From the NCBI GenBank assembly GCA_027365215.1, contig DAHXNT010000040.1, forward strand, positions 1 through 6,082: a stretch of 6,082 bases of DNA, given 5' to 3'. Positions 1 through 5,507 of the stretch are shown here, piece after piece. How positions within the stretch are numbered: the stretch's first letter is position 1; every line of letters starts with the position of its first letter. Origin of the DNA: Microcaldota archaeon. GTDB taxonomy: Archaea > Micrarchaeota > Micrarchaeia > Micrarchaeales > Micrarchaeaceae. Made by a program: the position numbers and the translations under genes. Below the pieces are notes generated by a model that worked only from the letters and a program-made list of their open reading frames with translations, did not search any database and had not been told where the DNA came from.

Positions 1-660
1 AGACACGTGAAAAGCCTTGCGGCGCCGAAGTTCGCGGCGGTGCACAGGAAGGAGTTCGACTACATGAGGAAGCCGAGCGCGGGCAGGCACAGCCTCGAGA
101 AGTCGATAGCCCTCTCGTATGCCATAAAGGGCATTGGACACGTCTCGACGACCGCCGCGGCCGACCACGCGATAAAGCACGGCAGCGTGTACGTCAACGG
201 CACCGTCGTGCGCGAGCCGAAGTATCCGGTAGGGCTGAGCGACGTTATAAGCGTAGGCGAGGAGAAGGCCTCTAAGAGACTCGGCATAGACAGGCTCGGC
301 AAGGTAACGTACGAAGAGGTCGCCGCAAAGGAAGCGGCCGACACAAACACGTACAAGGTCGTCGGCAAGTACAAGGCAAAGGATGGCAAGCTGATGCTCA
401 GGCTGCATGACGGGAGGAACGTCGTGGCCGAAGCCAACACGAACGATTCAATAATACTCAAGTCAGGGAAGGTCGAAAAGGTCCTCAAGCTCGAGAACGG
501 CGCGAGGTGCTTCGTGATAGACGGAGTGCACGTCGGCACGTACGGCTCGGTGAGCCAGCTGAGCAAGGGCGACAGGAAGCGCGATCCCTCGGTAGTGATA
601 AAGCCCGAGGAGGGCGAGAAGTTCGAGACCCTGATAAGAAACATAATGATAGTGGTCTGA
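1..660 (+). CDS. rps4e: Small ribosomal subunit protein eS4 (5' partial)
   Basis: This is eS4, a 30S subunit protein found in archaea and eukaryotes that binds 16S rRNA. The frame is open from base 1 and reads RHVKSLAAPKF, matching the family's conserved N-terminus (RHLKRLAAP in thermococcal eS4). The GTG at 7 is therefore probably an internal valine and the true start lies left of the window. Numbering from base 1, an S4-type RNA-binding domain covers about residues 30-90, including YVNGTVVREPKYPVGLSDVI. A central domain follows, and a KOW-like segment lies near 167-185 (NGARCFVIDGVHVGTYGSV). The protein ends at IMIVV, so it lacks about ten residues found after this point in thermococcal homologues. 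The stop is 2 bases before uL5. Isoleucine is ATA in 12 of 13 codons. Identity is firm; only the start is unseen. Confidence 0.95.
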   Translation, partial: RHVKSLAAPKFAAVHRKEFDYMRKPSAGRHSLEKSIALSYAIKGIGHVSTTAAADHAIKHGSVYVNGTVVREPKYPVGLSDVISVGEEKASKRLGIDRLGKVTYEEVAAKEAADTNTYKVVGKYKAKDGKLMLRLHDGRNVVAEANTNDSIILKSGKVEKVLKLENGARCFVIDGVHVGTYGSVSQLSKGDRKRDPSVVIKPEEGEKFETLIRNIMIVV

Positions 661-662
661 CC

Positions 663-1235
663 ATGCAGGAAGAGAAAACCGTTGTGAAGGAGAGCGGACC
701 CGCGAAGGGTTCTGCAGTCAATCCTATGACAGCGATACGCATAAACAGGGTCGTGCTCAACATAGGCACCGGCAACGACGAGAAGGCGCAGGCCGGGGCC
801 AAGAAGCTGCTGCAGACCATAACCGGAAGGAAGCCGGCTGACGGCCTGTCGAAGAAGAGGATCCCGACATTCAAGATAACGAAGGGCACGAAGATAAGCG
901 CGTTCGTCACCATAAGGGGCGACGCAGCAAGCGAAATACTAAGAAAGATGTTCGCCGCGGTCGACAACAGCCTGCTGCAGAGCAGCATAAGCGAGAACAG
1001 CACGAGCTTCGGCATAAAGGAGTACATAGAGATTCCGGGTATAAAGTACGACCCGGCGGTCGGCATGCTCGGCATGAACGTGAGCATATCATTCATGAGG
1101 AGCGGCCTCAGGATCTCGATAAGGAAGAGGCAGATGGCGCGCATACCCAAGAAGCACAAGATAATCAGCAGGGACGAGATCGCGGATTACCTGCAGAAGG
1201 AGTTCGGCGTGCGGGTCGCGCAGAACGTGGCATGA
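663..1235 (+). CDS. rpl5: Large ribosomal subunit protein uL5
   Basis: uL5 binds 5S rRNA and helps form the central protuberance of the 50S subunit. The 190-residue product carries archaeal uL5 hallmarks: INRVVLNIGTG (27-37), RIPTFKITKG (66-75) and FGIKEYIEIPGIKYDP (116-131), ending with FGVRV near the C-terminus. I chose ATG 663, two bases after the eS4 stop, with GTGGTC (652-657) as a weak ribosome-binding site. An alternative is the in-frame ATG at 726 (residue 22), which sits where many archaeal homologues begin. The first 21 residues (MQEEKTVVKESGPAKG and on) are charged and not part of the conserved fold. A longer reading from ATG 507 would run deep into eS4 and is rejected. uS14 begins 9 bases downstream. 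Confidence 0.95.
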   Translation: MQEEKTVVKESGPAKGSAVNPMTAIRINRVVLNIGTGNDEKAQAGAKKLLQTITGRKPADGLSKKRIPTFKITKGTKISAFVTIRGDAASEILRKMFAAVDNSLLQSSISENSTSFGIKEYIEIPGIKYDPAVGMLGMNVSISFMRSGLRISIRKRQMARIPKKHKIISRDEIADYLQKEFGVRVAQNVA

Positions 1236-1244
1236 GTTGATCGC

Positions 1245-1400
1245 ATGATAAAGAAGGAGTACAAGCTCGAGGGCAAGGGAGCGCGAAAGTGCAGGGTGTG
1301 CGGCACCACCAGGGGACTCATAAGAGCGCACAACCTCTACATTTGCAGGAGGTGCTTCAGGGAAGTAGCCAAGGACATAGGTTTCACAAAGTACGGTTGA
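1245..1400 (+). CDS. rps14: Small ribosomal subunit protein uS14, zinc-binding archaeal type
   Basis: This 51-residue protein begins MIKKEYKLEGKGARKCRVCG and ends FREVAKDIGFTKYG. uS14 is a late-assembling protein of the 30S head. Two CxxC pairs, C16/C19 (CRVC) and C34/C37 (CRRC), form the expected four-cysteine zinc site. The C-terminal CRRCFREVAKDIGFTKYG matches the archaeal family end (CRQCFREVAPKLGFKKYS). The length is normal for archaeal uS14. The start is set by TTGAT at 1237-1241, three bases before ATG 1245. The gene sits in its usual place between uL5 and uS8, and its TGA stop (1398-1400) overlaps the ribosome-binding site of uS8. It is easy to miss because of its size. Confidence 0.95.
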   Translation: MIKKEYKLEGKGARKCRVCGTTRGLIRAHNLYICRRCFREVAKDIGFTKYG

Positions 1401-1401
1401 T
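1398..1401 (+). promoter_or_regulatory. Ribosome-binding site of uS8 overlapping the uS14 stop
   Basis: TGAT, within GGTTGAT (1395-1401), lies three bases before ATG 1405. Its first three bases are the stop codon of uS14. It can pair with the AUCA part of the conserved archaeal 16S 3' end (AUCACCUCC). A similar TTGAT at 1237-1241 serves uS14. Confidence 0.6.
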
Positions 1402-1404
1402 CGA

Positions 1405-1788
1405 ATGGTTGATAGACTCGCTGACGCTATAAACACGATAAAGAACAATGAGCGCATAGGCAGGGAGCACTGCGTGCTCTACTCCACGAAGCTGATAAGA
1501 TCAGTGCTCGACATACTGAAGAGGGAGCACTACATAGAGAGCTATGAGGAGTTCGACGAGGGCAGGGCGAAGAAGCTCAAGGTGTACCTCTCGAACAGGA
1601 TAAACGACATAGGCGTCGTCAAGCCCAGGTTCGCCGTCGGCAACGGGGAGTACCAGAAGTACGAGGAGCGCTTCATACCGAGCAGGGATTTCGGGATACT
1701 GATAGTCTCGACGCCGAAAGGCGCGATGACCAACAGGGACGCGCGCGAGAAGAACGTGGGCGGAAGGCTGCTTGCGTACGTGTATTAG
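1405..1788 (+). CDS. rps8: Small ribosomal subunit protein uS8
   Basis: uS8 is a primary binder of the central domain of 16S rRNA and organises the 30S platform. The 127-residue protein shows both halves of the family. The N-terminal part is DRLADAINTIKNNER with a helical region to about residue 45. The C-terminal signature is FGILIVSTPKGAMTNRDARE (96-115) and GGRLLAYVY at the end. This length is usual for archaea. ATG 1405 lies 4 bases after the uS14 stop, with TGAT (1398-1401) three bases upstream, so the stop codon is part of the ribosome-binding site. A 22-base AT-rich spacer follows before uL6. Confidence 0.96.
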   Translation: MVDRLADAINTIKNNERIGREHCVLYSTKLIRSVLDILKREHYIESYEEFDEGRAKKLKVYLSNRINDIGVVKPRFAVGNGEYQKYEERFIPSRDFGILIVSTPKGAMTNRDAREKNVGGRLLAYVY

Positions 1789-1810
1789 CTTAACGAATTA
1801 AGTGGTCGTG

Positions 1811-2332
1811 ATGATGAAGGTAGAGATTCCCGAGGGAGTTAAGGCCGAAGTGTCTGGCAGCGCGGTCAGCATCAGCGGCAAGCTCGGGACAAATGTCAGG
1901 AAGTTCAACCGTTCGCTCATGGGCATCAAGGTCGATGGCAATTCGATAACGATAGAGCCCATAGAATACAAGAAGCTGGCGAAGAAGGCCGCAACTGCCG
2001 AGAAGGCGATGCAGTCCGAGCTTGCAGACGACATAAAGGGCGTGCAGGAGTACCACGAGATAAAGATGCAGTACGTGTACGCGCACTTCCCGATGACGCT
2101 CGAGGCCAAGGACGGCACGGTTACGATAAAGAACATATTCGGCGAGAGGGCCCCGAGGCATGCACAGATAAGGGGGGGCGCCAAGGTCGAGGTCAAGGGC
2201 CAGGACGTCAGGGTCTACGGCACCAGCCTCGAGGACGTGGCGCAGACCGCCGCGAACATGAAGAAGGCATGCAGGGCCAAGAGCAAGGACGCCAGGATAT
2301 TCCAGGATGGGATATACTACGTCGTAGAGTGA
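1811..2332 (+). CDS. rpl6: Large ribosomal subunit protein uL6
   Basis: uL6 is a two-domain 50S protein near the factor-binding region and the sarcin-ricin loop. The 173-residue product has the two related beta-alpha domains, about 1-80 and 81-173. The second holds the archaeal/eukaryotic pattern FGERAPRHAQIRGGAKVEVKG (110-130) and VYGTSLEDVAQTAANM (135-150), with a terminal RIFQDGIYYVVE. Start choice is uncertain. In-frame GTG 1802, GTG 1808, ATG 1811 and ATG 1814 all exist. ATG 1811 fits GTGGT at 1802-1806 best (4-base spacer), while 1814 gives MKVEIPEGV and is equally plausible for the protein. The TGA stop (2330-2332) lies inside the eL32 ribosome-binding site. Confidence 0.95.
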   Translation: MMKVEIPEGVKAEVSGSAVSISGKLGTNVRKFNRSLMGIKVDGNSITIEPIEYKKLAKKAATAEKAMQSELADDIKGVQEYHEIKMQYVYAHFPMTLEAKDGTVTIKNIFGERAPRHAQIRGGAKVEVKGQDVRVYGTSLEDVAQTAANMKKACRAKSKDARIFQDGIYYVVE

Positions 2333-2333
2333 T
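2329..2333 (+). promoter_or_regulatory. Ribosome-binding site of eL32 overlapping the uL6 stop
   Basis: GTGAT is complementary to AUCAC of the archaeal 16S 3' end. It encloses the uL6 TGA at 2330-2332 and ends four bases before ATG 2338. This spacing matches that of uL18, uS5 and csl4 and decides for ATG 2338 over the in-frame ATG 2332. Confidence 0.65.
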
Positions 2334-2337
2334 GATC

Positions 2338-2916
2338 ATGTCAGTCAAAGTACCGAAGAAGAAGGGGCATCCCAAGTTCAACGTGCCGAACTACGGCACG
2401 AAGAGCAGGTCGAGGGTAAAGGCCAGATGGAGGAAGCAGAGGGGCATCGACAACAAGAAGAGGATAAAGAGGTCCCACATGGGAGCGGAGCCAACCATAG
2501 GCTACAGGAACCCAGAATCGGTGCGCGGAATAAGGCAGAACGGCAAGAGGGCCGTGCTGGTGCATAACATAGCGGAGTTCAGGAGCGCCCTGTCCGGAGA
2601 GGAGAGCGTCGACGTGATAGTCGCAGCGTCGCTCTCGAGGAGGAAGAGGCTTGAGATAAGCAAGCTTGCTGCCGAGAACAAGGTGCGCGTAGTCAATATG
2701 GGAAGGGCGCTGAAGCCAAGGCCTGAGAAGGCGAAGGAGAAGAAAGCCGACGAGAAGACGAAGGAGAAGCCCAAGCAAAAGGAGGCGAAGCCGGCTGCAC
2801 AGCCAGCGGCGCAGGCCTCTGCGCAGGCCCCTGCGATAGCCCCGCACGCTTCGGTCCATGGCGCGCAGGATGCAAAAAGCGAGCCGAAAGGCGCAACAGA
2901 TGGTGTTCAATCATGA
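2338..2916 (+). CDS. rpl32e: Large ribosomal subunit protein eL32 with long low-complexity C-terminal tail
   Basis: eL32 is an archaeal/eukaryotic 50S protein. The conserved core is at residues 11-124: FNVPNYGTKSRSRVKARWRK, RGIDNKKRIKRS, PTIGYRNPESVRGI (52-65) and AVLVHNIAEF (72-81), then a helix/strand pair ending VRVVNMGRALKPRP. After about residue 126 there is a tail of some 67 residues. It is first Lys/Glu-rich (EKAKEKKADEKTKEKPKQKE), then Ala/Gln/Pro-rich (KPAAQPAAQASAQAPA). Archaeal eL32 is commonly about 130-140 residues, so the 192 here is long. ATG 2338 is preferred because GTGAT (2329-2333) ends four bases before it; ATG 2332 would overlap that site. The stop overlaps the eL19 start as ATGA (2913-2916). 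Confidence 0.94.
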   Translation: MSVKVPKKKGHPKFNVPNYGTKSRSRVKARWRKQRGIDNKKRIKRSHMGAEPTIGYRNPESVRGIRQNGKRAVLVHNIAEFRSALSGEESVDVIVAASLSRRKRLEISKLAAENKVRVVNMGRALKPRPEKAKEKKADEKTKEKPKQKEAKPAAQPAAQASAQAPAIAPHASVHGAQDAKSEPKGATDGVQS

Positions 2917-3386
2917 GCGTAAGTCTTACCAGAAGGGTAGCGAGCCGCCTGCTTAAGAGGGGTACGAGCGGCGTAAGGATAAAGCCGTCAGCGCTGGCTG
3001 ACGCGAAGAGCGCTATATCCGCCGAAGACGTCAGAAGCCTGATAAAGGCCGGAAACGTCTACACGATAGCGAAGAAGCGCAACCTCAGCACGCACGGCAA
3101 GGAGAGAAGGAAGAGGCGCGACAAGGGAAGGAGTAGGGGCAAGGGCAGGAGGAAAGGAACGTACAAGACCCGCTCTACCATATCGCACGTGAAGAAGATA
3201 AGGGGGCAGAGGAGGATACTCAAGGAGCTGAAGCTGAAGGGCACGATAGACAACACCCAGTTCACGAAGTACTACCTTCTCGCGAAGGGAGGCACTTTCG
3301 TAAACAAGGCCACGCTCATAAACAGGCTGGTTGCCGACGGCATCCAGATAAGCCAGGAGGAATCCGCGAGGCTGAGGCACGCGTGA
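2913..3386 (+). CDS. rpl19e: Large ribosomal subunit protein eL19
   Basis: eL19 is an archaeal/eukaryotic 50S protein that also contributes to an intersubunit bridge. The 157-residue protein has the expected three parts. First is an N-terminal helical domain (TRRVASRLLKRGTSGVRIKP and AEDVRSLIKAG, to about 50). Next is a very basic linker (GKERRKRRDKGRSRGKGRRKG, about 62-82). Last is a long C-terminal helical region with KKIRGQRRILKELKLKGTID (94-113) and YYLLAKGGTFVNKATLINRL (120-139). Length is normal. The ATG shares bases with the eL32 stop (ATGA), suggesting termination-reinitiation. GGTG at 2902-2905, inside the eL32 tail, is a possible ribosome-binding site. A 19-base gap separates it from uL18. 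Confidence 0.95.
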   Translation: MSVSLTRRVASRLLKRGTSGVRIKPSALADAKSAISAEDVRSLIKAGNVYTIAKKRNLSTHGKERRKRRDKGRSRGKGRRKGTYKTRSTISHVKKIRGQRRILKELKLKGTIDNTQFTKYYLLAKGGTFVNKATLINRLVADGIQISQEESARLRHA

Positions 3387-3396
3387 GCCGAACGAG

Positions 3397-3401
3397 CTGA
3401 T
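3397..3401 (+). promoter_or_regulatory. Ribosome-binding site of uL18
   Basis: CTGAT ends four bases before ATG 3406, in the same register as the sites of neighbouring genes. Here the motif lies in the 19-base intergenic gap and does not include the eL19 stop (3384-3386), so the motif is kept even where no stop codon explains it. Confidence 0.6.
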
Positions 3402-3405
3402 AATC

Positions 3406-3942
3406 ATGTACAAGTTCAAGAGAGCAAGGAGGAAGAGCGCCCTGACGGACTACAGGAAGAGGGTGGCACTGCTGAAGGGCAGGCTGCCTAGGGTAGTCGT
3501 CAGGAGGAGCAACCGCGGCGTAACCATGCAGGTAGTTGAGTTCATGCCCGACGGCGACAAGGTCGTTGCGTCGGTCAGCTCGAACGCCCTAAGGGCATTC
3601 GGATGGGAGCCTAGGTGCAACATACCTACGGCTTACCTCACGGGCATGCTGCTCTCGAAGCGCATCAAGAAGCCGGATGAGAGGTATGTTTTGGACATAG
3701 GCCTGTACAGGCCCATAAAGAACTCCGTCATATTCGCCGCGGCGAAGGGCGCGATAGACGGCGGAGTCGGGATAAGCTCAGGTATAGAGTTCGACGAGTC
3801 CAGGCTTGAGGGCAAGCACATAGAGGCTTACGCCTCGTCTGGAGCGCCGGCGAACCAGTTCTCCGAGCTGAAGAAGAAGATGGACCCGGCGAAGCTGACT
3901 GAGCTTTTCGGCGAGACAAAGAAGAAAATACTGAACCAGTGA
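3406..3942 (+). CDS. rpl18: Large ribosomal subunit protein uL18
   Basis: uL18 binds 5S rRNA together with uL5 in the central protuberance. The 178-residue product has the N-terminal basic segment TDYRKRVALLKGRLPRVVVRRSNR (14-37), a core VVEFMPDGDKVVASVSS (43-59), and a long archaeal-type C-terminal part with YVLDIGLYRPIKNSVIFAAAKGAIDGGV (94-121). It ends in a charged helix. Archaeal uL18 is longer than the bacterial form (about 120), so this length is as expected. ATG 3406 is preceded by CTGAT (3397-3401) with a 4-base spacer. Its TGA (3940-3942) lies within the ribosome-binding site for uS5. Confidence 0.95.
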   Translation: MYKFKRARRKSALTDYRKRVALLKGRLPRVVVRRSNRGVTMQVVEFMPDGDKVVASVSSNALRAFGWEPRCNIPTAYLTGMLLSKRIKKPDERYVLDIGLYRPIKNSVIFAAAKGAIDGGVGISSGIEFDESRLEGKHIEAYASSGAPANQFSELKKKMDPAKLTELFGETKKKILNQ

Positions 3943-3943
3943 T
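3939..3943 (+). promoter_or_regulatory. Ribosome-binding site of uS5, supporting the TTG start
   Basis: GTGAT encloses the uL18 TGA stop (3940-3942) and ends three bases before TTG 3947. Because no in-frame ATG exists until residue 90 of uS5, this site is the main evidence that TTG is the start codon. Confidence 0.7.
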
Positions 3944-3946
3944 TGC

Positions 3947-4669
3947 TTGGCGTATGCAAGAAGACCTAATGGAAACAGCGGCGACCGCAGCTACGACGGC
4001 CGCGACAGGGAAGCTAGGAGGATCGAGGAGAAGAAGGAGGCGATCAAGGCTTGGGAGCCGAAGACATCGTTAGGAAAGGACGTCAAGTCGGGCAAGATAA
4101 CTTCTATAAGCCAGATATTCCATTCGGGTAAGAAGATAGAGGAGCCCGAGATAATAGATGTGCTTCTGCCGAACCTCAAGGACGAGGTCATAGAGATAGG
4201 CAAGGTACAGAGAATGACCAAGAACAACAGGAAGATGAAGTTCAGGGTCGTTGCGATAGTCGGCGACGGAGCCGGCCACGTCGGCGTCGGAGCAGGCAAG
4301 GACGTGGAGGTCAAGGCCGCGATACAGAGGGCCGTCGAGAACGCGAAGGCCAGCATAATACCGATACTGATGGGCTGCGGCTCATGGCAGTGCGGATGCG
4401 GAACCCAGCACAGCATACCTGTGATAGTGCGCGGGCAGTGCAGCGGCACGACTGTCATACTGAAGCCCGCGCCGAGGGGCCTGGGAATAGTCGCGAGCAA
4501 GCCCGTCAAGAAGATGCTCGAGCTCGCGGGCGTGAACGACGTTTGGAGCTTCTCGAAGGGCACGACGAAGTCGAGGTACAACACCCTTACGGCGGTGTAC
4601 AGGGCCCTGGAAAGCATGAACAGGATGAAGAACATGGGCGAGATGAAGCTCGCCGCGACGCAGAAGTGA
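3947..4669 (+). CDS. rps5: Small ribosomal subunit protein uS5 (TTG start)
   Basis: uS5 sits at the mRNA entry side of the 30S subunit and influences decoding accuracy. The 240-residue protein has a polar N-terminal extension (1-35, MAYARRPNGNSGDRSYDG and on). The double-stranded-RNA-binding-like S5 domain is about 78-145 (KMKFRVVAIVGDGAGHVGVG at 97-116). The archaeal C-terminal domain contains GCGSWQCGCGTQHSIP (143-158), PAPRGLGIV (175-183) and LELAGVNDVWS (191-201). The cysteines C144, C149 and C151 are typical of archaeal uS5. There is no in-frame ATG until residue 90, inside the conserved fold. TTG 3947 with GTGAT (3939-3943) three bases upstream is therefore the credible start. It begins 4 bases after uL18. 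In canonical archaeal order uL30 and uL15 would follow, but neither does here. Confidence 0.95.
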   Translation: MAYARRPNGNSGDRSYDGRDREARRIEEKKEAIKAWEPKTSLGKDVKSGKITSISQIFHSGKKIEEPEIIDVLLPNLKDEVIEIGKVQRMTKNNRKMKFRVVAIVGDGAGHVGVGAGKDVEVKAAIQRAVENAKASIIPILMGCGSWQCGCGTQHSIPVIVRGQCSGTTVILKPAPRGLGIVASKPVKKMLELAGVNDVWSFSKGTTKSRYNTLTAVYRALESMNRMKNMGEMKLAATQK

Positions 4670-4687
4670 GCGCCATTGCGCCTTCCC

Positions 4688-4705
4688 GCGCGCCACAGGG
4701 CGCGC
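4688..4705 (+). other. GC-rich inverted repeat in the uS5-csl4 spacer
   Basis: A perfect 7-bp inverted repeat GCGCGCC/GGCGCGC with an ACAG loop lies in the 58-base spacer 4670-4727, the longest gap between genes of the operon. No T-tract follows directly, so it does not look like a simple terminator. It could be an RNA processing site, an mRNA-stabilising end, or a weak attenuator between the ribosomal genes and csl4-rpoL. The rest of the spacer holds the sequence TTTAAA (4713-4718) and the csl4 ribosome-binding site. Confidence 0.55.
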
Positions 4706-4718
4706 AGGTGGATTTAAA

Positions 4719-4723
4719 GTGAT
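4719..4723 (+). promoter_or_regulatory. Ribosome-binding site of csl4
   Basis: GTGAT ends four bases before ATG 4728. The GTG of this motif is an in-frame alternative start, but it matches the Shine-Dalgarno position seen at the other genes, so ATG 4728 is the better start. Confidence 0.7.
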
Positions 4724-4727
4724 TCTT

Positions 4728-5507
4728 ATGGATTCCAAGCAGACCGTTATGCCTGGTGAGACTCTTGCCACGGAAGAGGAGTACATACCTGGCACTAATG
4801 CATACGTCGAGAATGGCCACATATATGCGGCCGCCGAGGGCGTTGTTTCTATTGAAAGCGGTGTCATCAGCGTGAGGAACGCGGAGAAGAACATATCCCC
4901 CATAAAGGAGGGGATGTACGTGCTTGGCGCCATAACCGACGACATGCGAACTGTGCAGTTCGTCAAGATAGATGACATAGTCGTAGGCAGCCGAAAGTTT
5001 ATCGCGATGAAGAACGGCAAGATAGTCGCGAAGCGCAGGATGGGCCCAGACGCCGCAAGGCAGAGCAAGCCATGTCTGGCCGGAGACGTAGTGCTTGCAA
5101 GGGTGGACAGCGACAAGGAGGACACTTACGAACTGGACCTCTACGGACGGGAGCTGGGAGTAGTATTCGCTAGCTGCGCCGTATGCGGCCGCACGCTGGA
5201 TTATATTGAAGAGGGAAGCCTGCGCTGCAGCGAATGCAAGCGCAACGAGCACAGGAACACGAGCGCGCTTTACGGAGACGCAGCAAAGATAGAAGAAGAG
5301 CTGGGGAAGCATGCTCTCGCGCCGGTAAAGAGGCAGAGGCCCCAGTTCAGGTCCGAGGGCTCCAGGCCGCCATTCAGGCGCGGAGGCTTCCGCGAAGGCG
5401 GCGGGGACAGGGGCTTCGGCAGGGGCAGGAGCGAAGAAAGAGGCAGGGAAAGGAGCGGAGAAAGGAGTGAAAGGAGTGGCGGAAGGCCGAGAGGCGATAT
5501 GGCATGA
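4728..5507 (+). CDS. csl4: Exosome cap subunit Csl4 with Arg/Gly/Ser-rich C-terminal tail
   Basis: Csl4 is an RNA-binding cap subunit of the archaeal exosome, the 3'-to-5' RNA-degrading and tailing complex. The 259-residue product has an N-terminal domain (MPGETLATEEEYIPGTNAYV, 8-27, then AAAEGVVSIESG) and an S1-type OB fold at about 60-145 (GMYVLGAITDDMRTVQFVKI, GDVVLARVDS). A zinc ribbon uses C150, C153, C167 and C170 (CAVC, CSEC). From about 185 it continues as a basic, disordered-looking tail rich in Arg, Gly, Ser and Glu (RRGGFREGGGDRGFGRGR, ERSGERSERSGGRPRG). Archaeal Csl4 usually ends soon after the zinc ribbon, near 180-195 residues. GTG 4719 is in frame but is itself part of the ribosome-binding site, so ATG 4728 is chosen. 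The stop overlaps rpoL as ATGA. Confidence 0.93.
   Translation: MDSKQTVMPGETLATEEEYIPGTNAYVENGHIYAAAEGVVSIESGVISVRNAEKNISPIKEGMYVLGAITDDMRTVQFVKIDDIVVGSRKFIAMKNGKIVAKRRMGPDAARQSKPCLAGDVVLARVDSDKEDTYELDLYGRELGVVFASCAVCGRTLDYIEEGSLRCSECKRNEHRNTSALYGDAAKIEEELGKHALAPVKRQRPQFRSEGSRPPFRRGGFREGGGDRGFGRGRSEERGRERSGERSERSGGRPRGDMA
5493..5498 (+). promoter_or_regulatory. Ribosome-binding site of rpoL inside csl4
   Basis: GGCGAT resembles GGTGAT, with one mismatch to the archaeal 16S anti-Shine-Dalgarno. It ends five bases before ATG 5504. It lies inside the csl4 tail coding sequence, consistent with coupled translation through the ATGA overlap. Confidence 0.5.

Noticed and set aside
7..9. GTG at 7 as the true start of eS4
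   Set aside because: The frame is open upstream, and the preceding residues R-H continue the conserved eS4 N-terminal motif, so this codon is most likely internal.
507..662. An upstream ATG at 507 that would extend uL5 by 52 codons into eS4
   Set aside because: It overlaps conserved eS4 coding sequence in another frame, and the uL5 family start lies near 663 or 726. The added residues resemble no uL5 segment.
485..1159. A 224-codon minus-strand open frame opposite eS4 and uL5
   Set aside because: It is antisense to two conserved ribosomal proteins, with hydrophobic stretches that mirror their lysine- and isoleucine-rich codons.
1789..1802. Small inverted repeat CTTAA-CGAA-TTAAG between uS8 and uL6
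   Set aside because: It is only 5 bp and AT-rich, with no T-tract. It is probably chance in a short spacer, and no function can be supported.
4713..4718. TTTAAA as a TATA box for csl4
   Set aside because: It lies only 10 bases before ATG 4728, so a start site about 25 bases downstream would fall inside the gene and lose the ribosome-binding site.
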